Positions 24,800 through 33,056 of a stretch of 64,000 nt of DNA are shown in pieces (within the stretch, counting starts at the first letter, position 1; each line of letters opens with the position of its first letter). A program made the translations under genes and the position numbers. The notes under the pieces were generated by a model, which ran no database searches, was not told the DNA's origin, and worked only from the letters and a program-made list of their open reading frames with translations. This stretch comes from Rhodococcus rhodnii. GTDB taxonomy: Bacteria; Actinomycetota; Actinomycetes; Mycobacteriales; Pseudonocardiaceae. Location of the stretch: assembly GCA_000720375.1 (NCBI GenBank), contig JOAA01000036.1, positions 1 through 64,000 of the forward strand. The letters run 5' to 3'.

Positions 24800-25406
24800 A
24801 CACGGAGATGCCCGGGAGTTCTGGGAAAACCGCTACAACGGGAAACGTCGCTGGAAGGGCACGCCCAACGCCCTTCTCGTTGAGACCGTCGCGGATCGAA
24901 TGCCTGGTCGCGCGCTGGATCTCGGCTGTGGGGAGGGTGGTGACGCGGTGTGGCTCGCCGGCAAGGGCTGGGAGGTGACCGCGGTCGACATTGCCGCGTC
25001 GGCCTTGCGTCACACCAGTGAGCACGCCGAAGCCAACGGCGTCCATGTCACCACCGAGCGGCATGATCTTGGCGAGACGTTTCCTGCTGGCCCGTTCGAT
25101 CTGATCAATGCTCAGTACCTGCAGACGCCTTTCGACTTTGATCGGGTCGAGGCGTTTCGCAAGGCCGCTCATGCGTTGGCGCCGGGTGGGCTGCTGCTGA
25201 TCGTTGACCATGGGTCGCTGCATCCGTGGTCGACGGCGCCTGCGGACACTTATTTCCCCACACCGCAGGAGGTTTACGACGAGCTTGGGCTTGATCCGTC
25301 CGGTTGGCGGCCTGAACGCCTTGCCACGCCACAGCGTCAGGCCACCGGTCCGGGCGGTCAGGTCGCTACCGTGACCGACACGGTCATCGCCGTGTCACGG
25401 ACTTGA
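24795..25406 (+). CDS. class I SAM-dependent methyltransferase (TehB/TPMT-like)
   Basis: A 203-residue methyltransferase. The N-terminus AREFWENRYNGKRRWKGTPN is followed by motif I RALDLGCGEGGDAVWLAGKG and motif II VTAVDIAASAL, typical of the TPMT/tellurite-resistance-like group that acts on small molecules. An open frame reaches 24612, but it overlaps the divergent regulator; the ATG at 24795 matches the family N-terminus. The 3' end overlaps the convergent LPMO gene by 12 nt. Probably controlled by the XRE-cupin protein. Confidence 0.88.
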   Translation: MTHGDAREFWENRYNGKRRWKGTPNALLVETVADRMPGRALDLGCGEGGDAVWLAGKGWEVTAVDIAASALRHTSEHAEANGVHVTTERHDLGETFPAGPFDLINAQYLQTPFDFDRVEAFRKAAHALAPGGLLLIVDHGSLHPWSTAPADTYFPTPQEVYDELGLDPSGWRPERLATPQRQATGPGGQVATVTDTVIAVSRT

Positions 25407-26420
25407 GCACGTCAACGCTCCGCCGGGGTCGTTGTTTCCGGTTGAGTTGGCGGTCAGGCCGAATGTCGTTTGCCCGTTCGCTGGGATGGATCTGTTGCCG
25501 TCGGTATTCCGTACTGTGACAGGGGATCCCGAGCCGATGCGGACGCCGTTCCATACGCTTGTGATCGTCTGGCCTGCGGCGGTGGGCCACGAGACGGTCC
25601 AGCCGGACAAGGCGGTCGACCCGGTGTTTCGGACGGTCACTTCGGCTTGGAAGCCGCCTGGCCAGGCGTTCGTGACACGGTAGGTCCCGGTGCACGCACC
25701 CGGGTTTCCGCCGGGCGGGCCGCCTTGGCCGATTCCGGTGACTTCGCCGTTTCCGCCGTCGAAGATCACGTCGGAGCAGCCGTAGAACGTCTCTTTGCTG
25801 TCCGAGCGCTTCCACACCGAGTAGATGATGTGCTTCCCACTCTTTGCCGACGGGAAGCGGCCGCGCCAGTTGTACTGGGCTTCGACCGAGCCGACCTGGC
25901 CGGTCAGCGGCGGGTGGTCGACCGAGAGGAACGGCTGGTCCTCGAGGTCGTTCCAGGTCAATGGCCTGGTCGGGCTCCAGCTGTCCTTGGTGACGTACAT
26001 GTAGAACCAACCGGGATGCGCGGCCCAGGCGTTGTAGGCCCAGGCGAAGTCCGCGCCCGCGGTCAGGTGGGTCAGCGGCCAGTCGTCGCGTGGCAGGTTC
26101 CAGCCGTCGAAGGTCTGGTTTCCGCCGCTGCAGAGCTGGCCGTCCGGGATGAACCCGCGGGTGCGGCCGTCGCCGTCGGAGCGCAGCACACTGAACCAGT
26201 TGTACAGCGGGTTCGTCCCACTGATACCCGCGGCGGCGGCGCAGGCGGGGTTGACCGGGACGATGTTGCCGTTCTGGGTCAGTCCGTCCTTCCAGCAGAA
26301 GTACGTCCGGCTACCAGGTTTCAGCATCGCACCATGGGCAAGCGCGGGGGTGCCGCCGAGCACTATGACCACTGTGGACAGTGCTGTGGCGATGGCGGCG
26401 AGCAGGGCGAGTCGCTTCAT
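25395..26420 (-). CDS. secreted lytic polysaccharide monooxygenase AA10 with CBM2
   Basis: A 341-residue secreted copper enzyme that oxidatively cleaves crystalline cellulose. The signal peptide (1-28, cut after ALA) exposes His29, the amino-terminal ligand of the copper histidine brace; the second ligand is His135 in AWAAHPGWFYMYV. The AA10 domain (29-228) resembles cellulose-active Streptomyces enzymes. A Gly/Pro linker and a C-terminal CBM2 (about 240-341, TGTYRVTNAWPGGFQAEVTV) follow. The gene is divergent from the GH6 cellulase. A CebR box (26446-26459) lies at its promoter, so cellobiose induction is expected. Confidence 0.95.
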   Translation of the reverse strand: MKRLALLAAIATALSTVVIVLGGTPALAHGAMLKPGSRTYFCWKDGLTQNGNIVPVNPACAAAAGISGTNPLYNWFSVLRSDGDGRTRGFIPDGQLCSGGNQTFDGWNLPRDDWPLTHLTAGADFAWAYNAWAAHPGWFYMYVTKDSWSPTRPLTWNDLEDQPFLSVDHPPLTGQVGSVEAQYNWRGRFPSAKSGKHIIYSVWKRSDSKETFYGCSDVIFDGGNGEVTGIGQGGPPGGNPGACTGTYRVTNAWPGGFQAEVTVRNTGSTALSGWTVSWPTAAGQTITSVWNGVRIGSGSPVTVRNTDGNRSIPANGQTTFGLTANSTGNNDPGGALTCSSP

Positions 26421-26445
26421 TGCGCTCCTTCCGTGAACGCCCGTC

Positions 26446-26459
26446 TGGGAGCGTTCCCA
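26446..26459. promoter_or_regulatory. CebR box before the LPMO gene
   Basis: TGGGAGCGTTCCCA differs by one base from the known actinobacterial CebR operator TGGGAGCGCTCCCA. It overlaps the last base of the predicted -10 element and extends downstream of the LPMO promoter. Confidence 0.88.
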
Positions 26460-26510
26460 GAATCCGGCTACCGCAAGTCCTTGTCAAGAGACGGAGGGTG
26501 AGGCTACGGT
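26459..26510. promoter_or_regulatory. divergent promoters sharing one -35 element
   Basis: On the plus strand TTGTCA (26481-26486) and TACGGT (26505-26510), 18 nt apart, point to the GH6 gene. On the minus strand TTGACA (26487-26482) and GATTCT (26464-26459), 17 nt apart, point to the LPMO gene. The two -35 hexamers are the same seven base pairs read from opposite strands. Each promoter is closed off by its own CebR box. Confidence 0.55.
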
Positions 26511-26514
26511 CGAT

Positions 26515-26528
26515 TGGGAGCGCTCCCA
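26515..26528. promoter_or_regulatory. CebR box before the GH6 cellulase gene
   Basis: Perfect palindrome TGGGAGCGCTCCCA, identical to the classical CebR operator, at the expected transcription start of the GH6 operon. Confidence 0.92.
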
Positions 26529-26559
26529 GAATCTGGCTCTGCACGCAAGGAGGCGATGC

Positions 26560-28245
26560 ATGAGGCTCCACGCAGCACTGGCCGTCACAGCCCTGCTAGC
26601 TGCGACAACAGTCGCCGCTATGGCCGCACCGGCTGCGAACGCGGCGCCCGGTTGCAAAGTCGAATACAGCATCACCAACCAGTGGAACACTGGATTCGGC
26701 GCGACCGTGGCGATCACCAATCTCGGCGATCCGATCACCGGCGGGTGGACCCTCGAATGGGACTTCCCCGGAAACCAGCAGGTCCAACAGGGCTGGAACG
26801 CCCAGTTCGGCCAGCAGGCCAACAAGGTGACCGTCCGCAACCCCACCTGGAACGGTTCGCTGGCGACCGGCGCGAGCATCTCGCCGGGCTTCAACGGGAC
26901 CTATTCGGGGACCAACGACAAACCGACCTCGTTCAAGCTGAACGGGGTCACATGCAACGGCACCACGCCGCCGCCGACCGACCCGCCACCAGGGTCCAAG
27001 GTGGACAATCCGTACGTGGGCGCCGGTGTGTACGTGAACCCTGACTGGGCGGCGAAAGCGACGGCAGAACCCGGCGGAAGCGCGATCGCGAACCAGCCGA
27101 CCGCTGTCTGGCTCGACCGCATCGCCGCGATCAACGGCACGGCGACCTCCCGTAGCCTGCGGGCCCACCTCGACGAAGCCGTCCGGCAAGCGGCGGGCCA
27201 ACCGCACGTGATCCAACTGGTGATCTACAACCTGCCCGGCCGGGACTGCTCGGCACTGGCGTCCAACGGCGAGCTCAAGGCCGAAGAGCTGCCGAGGTAC
27301 AAGGCCGAGTACATCGACCCGATCGCGGCGATCCTGGCTGACACGAAGTACTCCGCGCTGCGGATCGTGGCCGTGATCGAGATCGACTCGCTGCCCAACC
27401 TGGTCACCAACGTCACGCCGCGGCCGACCGCCACCCCGCAGTGCGACACGATGAAGGCGAACGGCAACTACGTCAACGGCGTCGGATACGCGCTGGCCAA
27501 ACTGGGCGCGATCCCCAACGTCTACAACTACGTCGACGCGGGCCACCACGGCTGGCTGGGCTGGGACGACAACTTCACCGCCTCAGCGCAGATCATGGCC
27601 CAGGCCGCCAGGGCTTCCGGCAGCACGGTGAACAACGTGCACGGCTTCATCGCCAACACTGCCAACTACGGCATCCTGAAGGAGCAGTTCTACACGATCA
27701 ACGACTCCATCAACGGGACGTCGGTCCGGCAGTCGAAGTGGGTGGACTGGAACCGCTACGTCGACGAAGTGTCCTACGCCAAGGCATTCCGTGACGAGAC
27801 CGTCCGAGCCGGTTTCCCGTCGGGCGTCGGCATGCTGATCGACACCTCTCGAAACGGCTGGGGTGGCTCGGCGCGACCGACCGGTCCTGGCCCACGGGAC
27901 AATGTGGACACGTACGTCAACGGGGGCAAGCTGGACCGCCGTATCCACCTCGGCAACTGGTGCAACCAGGCCGGGGCGGGTATCGGTGAGCGCCCGAAGA
28001 CCGCGCCGGAAGCGGGAATCGACGCCTACGTGTGGATCAAGCCGCCTGGTGAGTCCGATGGCGCCAGCAAGGAGATCCCGAACAACGAAGGCAAGGGTTT
28101 CGACCGGATGTGCGACCCCACGTACACCGGAAACCCGCGTAACAACAACAACATGAGCGGCGCACGGCCGGACGCACCACTGTCCGGGCACTGGTACCCC
28201 GCCCAGTTCCAAGAGTTGCTGCGCAACGCCTATCCCCCGCTGTAA
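26560..28245 (+). CDS. secreted GH6 cellobiohydrolase with N-terminal CBM2
   Basis: A 561-residue secreted exocellulase, similar in layout to Thermobifida Cel6B-type enzymes, which release cellobiose from the non-reducing end. The signal peptide is 1-29 (ANA cut). CBM2 spans about 31-133, followed by a short Pro/Thr linker. The GH6 domain (about 150-561) carries VIYNLPGRDCSALASNGE with Asp229 and AVIEIDSLPN with the acid Asp276. Insertions near the C-terminus fit the tunnel-forming exo type. The ATG follows AAGGAGG. The next gene, a lipoprotein, lies 13 nt downstream and is co-transcribed. Controlled by the CebR box at 26515. Confidence 0.95.
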   Translation: MRLHAALAVTALLAATTVAAMAAPAANAAPGCKVEYSITNQWNTGFGATVAITNLGDPITGGWTLEWDFPGNQQVQQGWNAQFGQQANKVTVRNPTWNGSLATGASISPGFNGTYSGTNDKPTSFKLNGVTCNGTTPPPTDPPPGSKVDNPYVGAGVYVNPDWAAKATAEPGGSAIANQPTAVWLDRIAAINGTATSRSLRAHLDEAVRQAAGQPHVIQLVIYNLPGRDCSALASNGELKAEELPRYKAEYIDPIAAILADTKYSALRIVAVIEIDSLPNLVTNVTPRPTATPQCDTMKANGNYVNGVGYALAKLGAIPNVYNYVDAGHHGWLGWDDNFTASAQIMAQAARASGSTVNNVHGFIANTANYGILKEQFYTINDSINGTSVRQSKWVDWNRYVDEVSYAKAFRDETVRAGFPSGVGMLIDTSRNGWGGSARPTGPGPRDNVDTYVNGGKLDRRIHLGNWCNQAGAGIGERPKTAPEAGIDAYVWIKPPGESDGASKEIPNNEGKGFDRMCDPTYTGNPRNNNNMSGARPDAPLSGHWYPAQFQELLRNAYPPL

Positions 28246-28258
28246 GGAAGGAACACCC

Positions 28259-28783
28259 ATGCCTGGCCGAGTCCTGGTCGGTCTGTTGCTGCTGCTGGCA
28301 TTGACGGCATGCTCACCGCAACAACAACCGCCCGACCAAGGGCTCGGTCAGCCCATTACGTCCATCGACGACCTCGCGTCCATGGTCCAGGAGCGCGCGG
28401 GCGGCTGCGGCGATGTCCAGACCGGGACTCCGCAGGAGTTCAGGCAGTTCGTGGGCACGCTGTTCGCGGACATGTACCAGCCGTACGTCACCGAATGGGC
28501 GACTTGTTCGGTATCGGCGGACTTTCCCCGAGTGGGTCTGGTCCTGTTCAAGGACTTCAAGGAATTTCAGGCCTCATGGCGGGACGCGATGGCCGCCGGC
28601 CGCGTCAGCGACGGTCCGCAGTTCAGCTTCGGAAACGGATACGCGGTGACGCAGGGCTATCTGGGCACGGCGAAGCTCGGGCTGTTCTACCTTCGGTGCA
28701 ACTACAACGACCCCAAGGTCCACCAGATCCCGGCGGACGTCGAGGGCTGCGTGTTCGCGAACCCTCAACACCGCACCCACTAG
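28259..28783 (+). CDS. lipoprotein of unknown function in the GH6 operon
   Basis: A 174-residue protein with a lipoprotein signal; the lipobox LTAC makes Cys18 the likely lipidated residue. A Gln/Pro spacer is followed by a globular domain of about 150 residues with Cys at 50, 83, 143 and 159 (two possible disulfides) and FGNGYAVTQGYLGT. I do not recognise a family. AAGGAAGGA precedes the ATG, 13 nt after the GH6 stop, so it is very likely induced with the cellulase. It ends with a 4-nt convergent overlap with cebR. A surface role in cellulose binding or sensing is speculation. Confidence 0.8.
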   Translation: MPGRVLVGLLLLLALTACSPQQQPPDQGLGQPITSIDDLASMVQERAGGCGDVQTGTPQEFRQFVGTLFADMYQPYVTEWATCSVSADFPRVGLVLFKDFKEFQASWRDAMAAGRVSDGPQFSFGNGYAVTQGYLGTAKLGLFYLRCNYNDPKVHQIPADVEGCVFANPQHRTH

Positions 28784-29808
28784 GCCGACTGCCGCGTCGT
28801 CAATGACACCGGAAGTACCAGTCGCGGCACGGCGGGTTCTTGTCCGGTCTGCAGTTGCAGCAGCATCCGGATCATCTCGCCGACCTGCTCGCCAGGGTCC
28901 TGGTGCACGGAAGTCAACGGTGGATCCAGCGTCGGCGCAAGGCGTGGGTTGTCGTCGAAACCGACGACCGCGACATCGTCCGGGACACGCCTTCCCGCCG
29001 ACCGCAGCGCCCTGATGGCCCCTGCCGCCATCGGGTCGCTGGCGGCGAACACCGCGTCCAGGTCGGGTACGCGGTCGAGCAACCGCTGCATGGCGATGTC
29101 CCCGCCGTGCTGGGTGAAATCGGCTGGTTCGGACAAACCGGTCGGATCGATCCCGGCCGCGGCAAGGGTTTCCTGCCAGCCGGCGAGCCGGTCGCGTGCC
29201 GACCGCTGGTCCTGCGGGCCGGAAACCGTAACGATCCGGCGACGACCTTGGGTGAGCAGATGTTCGACAGCCAAGCACGCACCGGACTTGTTGTCATAGT
29301 CCACTGTGTACAGGCCTTTGCCGTTGGTCACCGAAGAACCACCGAACACCACGGGAACCCGCAGCAGACGCAGGGCCGTGGCCAGCGGGTCACCGATGTG
29401 CGGCGCGAAGACCAGCACACCGTCGACGTGCCCGCCGTCCAGGAACTTCATGGTTCGCGGGATGTCGTCCCGGTTGTCCACGAACATCACGAGCATCTGG
29501 CTGCCCCGGTTGGCAAGCTCGCGGAACGCCGCCCGCATCACGATCAGGTAGTACGGGTCGTCCAGCACCATCGACTCGGGCTCGGACAACAGCAGGGCGA
29601 CCGCGCCGGTCCGCTTCGTGACCAGCGACCGAGCCGCCTGGTTCGGCGAATACCCCAGGTCACGGGCGGCCGCGAGCACTTTCTCCCGGGCCTGCGGACT
29701 GACGTAGGTCTCCTCGTTCAACGCGCGCGATGCCGTCGAACGGGACACACCCGCGTACGCCGCGACGTCCTCCAACGTCGGTCGCCCACCCTGGTCCGGT
29801 ACCGCCAC
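28780..29808 (-). CDS. cebR: cellobiose-responsive LacI-family repressor CebR
   Basis: A 342-residue LacI/GalR regulator. The HTH is PTLEDVAAYAGVSRSTASRA, with hinge region LGYSPNQAARSLVTKRTGAV and a periplasmic-binding-protein-like sensor (DGVLVFAPHIGD, AVFAASDPMAAGAIRAL, VAVVGFDDNP). The start is the GTG at 29808, with GGAGG 6 nt upstream; an ATG just before it is out of frame. Identity as CebR rests on its place next to cebEFG-bglC and on five CebR-type boxes nearby. In relatives cellobiose releases the repressor from DNA. An imperfect box 60 nt upstream suggests autoregulation. Confidence 0.92.
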   Translation of the reverse strand: MAVPDQGGRPTLEDVAAYAGVSRSTASRALNEETYVSPQAREKVLAAARDLGYSPNQAARSLVTKRTGAVALLLSEPESMVLDDPYYLIVMRAAFRELANRGSQMLVMFVDNRDDIPRTMKFLDGGHVDGVLVFAPHIGDPLATALRLLRVPVVFGGSSVTNGKGLYTVDYDNKSGACLAVEHLLTQGRRRIVTVSGPQDQRSARDRLAGWQETLAAAGIDPTGLSEPADFTQHGGDIAMQRLLDRVPDLDAVFAASDPMAAGAIRALRSAGRRVPDDVAVVGFDDNPRLAPTLDPPLTSVHQDPGEQVGEMIRMLLQLQTGQEPAVPRLVLPVSLTTRQSA

Positions 29809-29867
29809 TCCATGCCTCCCTGGTCCCGCGTGACGACAGCCTATGGCCAACCCGCCCTGGATCGCCA

Positions 29868-29881
29868 TGGGAGCGCTCTCG
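29868..29881. promoter_or_regulatory. imperfect CebR box between cebR and cebE
   Basis: TGGGAGCGCTCTCG keeps the left half and centre of the CebR operator but has a degenerate right end. It lies 60 nt upstream of cebR and 53 nt before the perfect box of cebE, and may allow autoregulation or looping. Confidence 0.6.
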
Positions 29882-29893
29882 GGTGTCCCGGCC

Positions 29894-29922
29894 TTGACAT
29901 CAAGCGTGGCAAGAGCCACACT
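29894..29922 (+). promoter_or_regulatory. putative cebE promoter
   Basis: A perfect -35 hexamer TTGACA (29894-29899) is followed, 17 nt later, by the weak -10 CACACT (29917-29922). The perfect CebR box starts 12 nt downstream, so bound CebR would block initiation. Confidence 0.45.
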
Positions 29923-29933
29923 CGCCACACGTC

Positions 29934-29947
29934 TGGGAGCGCTCCCA
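29934..29947. promoter_or_regulatory. CebR box before cebE
   Basis: Perfect TGGGAGCGCTCCCA palindrome 28 nt upstream of the cebE start codon and just downstream of its predicted promoter. Confidence 0.92.
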
Positions 29948-29974
29948 GAACTGCCGTCCAATGAGGGGCACGAA

Positions 29975-31264
29975 GTGCGAAGAATTCTCACCAGCGCCGC
30001 GGCCTTAGCACTGTTAGCCGGCGCGACCGCGTGTGGCGGGTCCAGTGAAACGCCGTCCGGCCAAGGCCAGCCGAGTGCGAGCGGCCCGATCGAGCTGACG
30101 ATCGCCACGTTCACCGAGTTCGGCTACGAGGACCTGATCAAGGAATACGAAGCCGCGCACCCGGGCATGAAGATCACGCACCGGAAGACCGGCCAGGGTG
30201 GACCCTACCACCAGGACATGCTCACCAAGCTGAGCGCGGGCTCTGGTCTGGCCGACGTCCAGGCGCTGGAAGAGGGCCATATCTCGACCTTCATCGACAA
30301 GGCCGACAAGTTCAACGACCTGAACGAGATCGGCCCGAAGGACCTGCAGTCCCGTTGGCTGCCGTGGAAGTACGACGCGGGCAAGGCCAAGGACGGCAAG
30401 CTGATCGGCTACGGCACCGACATCGGCCCGCTCGCCATGTGCGTGCGCACCGACCTGCTGCAGGCGGCCAACATGCCGACCGATGCCGCCTCGCTCAAGA
30501 CGATGCTGGCCACGTGGGACTCGTACTTCGCAGCGGGCGACCAGTACACCAAGGCGACCGGCAAGGCGTGGTTCGACTCTTCGTCGCAGATCTTCAACGC
30601 CATGGTCAACCAGCTGGACACCGGCTACATCAACCGGGACGACAGCCTGGCGATCGAGTCCAACCCCAAGATCAAGGCTAGCTGGGACAAGGTGACCGCG
30701 GCGGCCAAGCGCGGCCAGACCGCGAAGCTGACCGCGTTCTCCAACGAGTGGAACAGCGGGTTCAAGCAGGGTGCGTTCGCCACGAAGACCTGCCCGTCCT
30801 GGATGCTCGGCGTGATCAAGCAGCAGGCGGGCCCGGAGAACGCGGGCAAGTGGGCGGTCGTGGAGGCATTCCCGGAGGGCGGGGGCAACTGGGGCGGCTC
30901 GTATCTGACCGTGCCCAAGCAGAGCAAGCACCCGAAGGAGGCCGCTGAGCTGGCCGCGTGGCTGACCGCGCCGGAGCAGCAGCTCAAGGCGTTCAAGACG
31001 ACCGGCAACTTCCCGAGCCAGGTCAAGGCGATGGAGTCGAGCGAGCTGCTGTCGTTCACCAACGAGTACTTCGGTGCCACGAAGGTCGGCGAGCTGTTCG
31101 CCAACCAGGCCAAGAAGGTCACCAAGGCGCAGTACAAGGGCCCGCGGGACGGGCAGATCCAGGAGAACGTGACCAGCCCGGCGCTGGCGGCGGTCGAACA
31201 GGGTGCTTCGCCGGAGGACGGCTGGAAGCAGGCGGTCGACGGCGCGAAGAAGCTGGTCAGGTAG
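29975..31264 (+). CDS. cebE: cellobiose/cello-oligosaccharide-binding lipoprotein CebE
   Basis: A 429-residue family-1 extracellular solute-binding lipoprotein. The signal ends with the lipobox ATAC, lipidating Cys20, and is followed by a Ser/Gly-rich spacer. The mature domain begins IELTIATFTEFGYEDLIKEY and has the usual two-lobe layout. The frame is open to 29843, but the GTG at 29975 follows GAGGGG by 6 nt and starts the signal peptide, so I chose it. It is the first gene of cebEFG-bglC, just after a CebR box. Specificity for cellobiose is inferred from context. Confidence 0.93.
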   Translation: MRRILTSAAALALLAGATACGGSSETPSGQGQPSASGPIELTIATFTEFGYEDLIKEYEAAHPGMKITHRKTGQGGPYHQDMLTKLSAGSGLADVQALEEGHISTFIDKADKFNDLNEIGPKDLQSRWLPWKYDAGKAKDGKLIGYGTDIGPLAMCVRTDLLQAANMPTDAASLKTMLATWDSYFAAGDQYTKATGKAWFDSSSQIFNAMVNQLDTGYINRDDSLAIESNPKIKASWDKVTAAAKRGQTAKLTAFSNEWNSGFKQGAFATKTCPSWMLGVIKQQAGPENAGKWAVVEAFPEGGGNWGGSYLTVPKQSKHPKEAAELAAWLTAPEQQLKAFKTTGNFPSQVKAMESSELLSFTNEYFGATKVGELFANQAKKVTKAQYKGPRDGQIQENVTSPALAAVEQGASPEDGWKQAVDGAKKLVR

Positions 31265-31266
31265 CG

Positions 31267-32241
31267 ATGTCACAGACGACGGCGCGATCAGCACCGTCCA
31301 CGGAAGACATCGCGGTCGTCCCGCCACGGCGTCCTTCGCCGTGGCGGGACCGGCTTACGTGGCTGGACGTCAAAGCATCGCCTTACCTCTACATCGCGCC
31401 GTTCTTCGTGGTGTTCGGCGTTGTCGGGCTCTTCCCGTTGCTGTACACGGGTTACGTCTCGATGTTCGACTGGGAGCTCGGCGACGACAACCCGGTGTTC
31501 ATCGGGTTGGAGAACTACGTCGAATTGTTCGGTGACGACCAGTTCTACAAGACGCTCACCAACACGGTGAGCATCTTCTTGTTGTCCAGCGGACCGCAGA
31601 TCGTGATCGCTGTGCTGCTGGCGGCGCTGCTGAACGCACGGCTGCGAATGCCGACGGCCTGGCGAGTGGGCGTGCTGCTGCCGTACGCGGCTTCGCTCGT
31701 GGCGATCGGGATCATCTTCGCGAACCTGTTCGGCCCGAACTACGGCTTGGTCAACTCCGTCTTCGAGCTGTTCGGCCTCGACCGGGTCGACTGGCAGGCC
31801 GACAGATTCGCCAGCCACATCGCCATCGCGATCATGGTCAACTGGCGGTGGACCGGGTACAACGCGTTGATCATCCTGGCCGCGATGAAGGCGATCCCGC
31901 GGGAGATCTACGAGGCCGCCGTGGTCGACGGCGCGTCCCCGATGCGGCGGTTCTTCTCGATCACCTTGCCGCTGCTGCGGCCGACGCTGATCTTCGTCGT
32001 GGTCACGTCGACCATCGGCGGCCTGCAGATCTTCACCGAGCCCAAGCTGTTCGACGCCATGCCCGGCTCGAACAACGGCGGTTCGACCAACCAATTCCAG
32101 ACGGTGACGCTGTACATGTACCAGACCGCCTTCGAGGGCCAGCACTTCGGCTACGCCTCGGCGACCGCATGGGTGCTGTTCCTGGTGATCCTGGTGATCG
32201 CCTCGCTGAACTTCCTGCTCACCAGGCGGTTGGCGCGATGA
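31267..32241 (+). CDS. cebF: ABC sugar permease CebF (MalF type)
   Basis: A 324-residue CUT1 permease with six predicted membrane helices after a Pro/Arg-rich cytosolic N-terminus. The EAA loop reads EIYEAAVVDGASPMRRFF, the contact site for the ATPase. Starts 2 nt after the cebE stop and overlaps cebG by ATGA. No ATPase gene is in the operon, so it should share an MsiK-type ATPase, as CebEFG does in Streptomyces. Confidence 0.93.
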   Translation: MSQTTARSAPSTEDIAVVPPRRPSPWRDRLTWLDVKASPYLYIAPFFVVFGVVGLFPLLYTGYVSMFDWELGDDNPVFIGLENYVELFGDDQFYKTLTNTVSIFLLSSGPQIVIAVLLAALLNARLRMPTAWRVGVLLPYAASLVAIGIIFANLFGPNYGLVNSVFELFGLDRVDWQADRFASHIAIAIMVNWRWTGYNALIILAAMKAIPREIYEAAVVDGASPMRRFFSITLPLLRPTLIFVVVTSTIGGLQIFTEPKLFDAMPGSNNGGSTNQFQTVTLYMYQTAFEGQHFGYASATAWVLFLVILVIASLNFLLTRRLAR

Positions 32242-33053
32242 GGCGGGCCGGGTTCTGGATCTACGGGCTGCTCGGCGCCTTCGTGCTGGGCTCGGCTTTC
32301 CCGTTCTACTGGTCGTACCTGGTCGCCAGCCGGGACAGCGGCATGCTCACCGAGCGCATCCCGCCGTTGATCCCCGGTGGCAACTTCTGGGCGAACGCGC
32401 AGCGCGTGTTCGACTCGGTGGAGTTCTGGAAAGCGCTGGTCAACAGCGTGATCGTGGCCGGCTCGGTGACGTTCTCCACGGTGTTGTTCTCCACGCTCGC
32501 CGGGTTCGCGTTCGCCAAACTCCGGTTCCGCGGCCGTGATCCGCTGTTCCTGTTCATCGTTGCCACGCTGGCCGTGCCGACCCAGCTGGGCATCATTCCG
32601 CTGTACATGTCGATGGCCGACTTCGGCTGGGTCGGCGGGTTGTGGGCGGTGATGGTGCCCAACCTGGTCACCGCGCTCGGTGTGTTCTGGATGCGACAGT
32701 ACACATTGGACGCTGTGCCGTTCGAGCTCGTCGAGGCGGCACGGATGGACGGCTGCAGCATGATCCGGGTGTACTGGCACGTCTGCCTGCCCGCGGTCCG
32801 GCCGGCCGCCGCGTTCCTCGGCATGTTCACGTTCATGACGGCGTGGAACGACTTCCTGTGGCCGCTGGTCGTGCTGGACGCGGGCAACCCGACGGTCCAG
32901 GTGGCGCTGGAGAAGCTGCAGAGCGGGTACTACATCGACTATTCCTTGGTGCTCGCCGGAACGACGCTGGCGACCATCCCGATCTTGATTGTTTTCGTCG
33001 CGCTCGGCAGGCAGATCGTCGCCGGGATCATGCAGGGTGCCGTGAAGGGATGA
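32238..33053 (+). CDS. cebG: ABC sugar permease CebG (MalG type)
   Basis: A 271-residue CUT1 permease, six helices, with the EAA loop FELVEAARMDGCSMIRVYWH and the typical C-terminus GRQIVAGIMQGAVKG. The ATG overlaps the cebF stop by 4 nt. It forms the heterodimeric membrane channel with CebF. The GH1 gene starts 3 nt after its stop. Confidence 0.93.
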   Translation: MRRAGFWIYGLLGAFVLGSAFPFYWSYLVASRDSGMLTERIPPLIPGGNFWANAQRVFDSVEFWKALVNSVIVAGSVTFSTVLFSTLAGFAFAKLRFRGRDPLFLFIVATLAVPTQLGIIPLYMSMADFGWVGGLWAVMVPNLVTALGVFWMRQYTLDAVPFELVEAARMDGCSMIRVYWHVCLPAVRPAAAFLGMFTFMTAWNDFLWPLVVLDAGNPTVQVALEKLQSGYYIDYSLVLAGTTLATIPILIVFVALGRQIVAGIMQGAVKG

Positions 33054-33056
33054 ACC

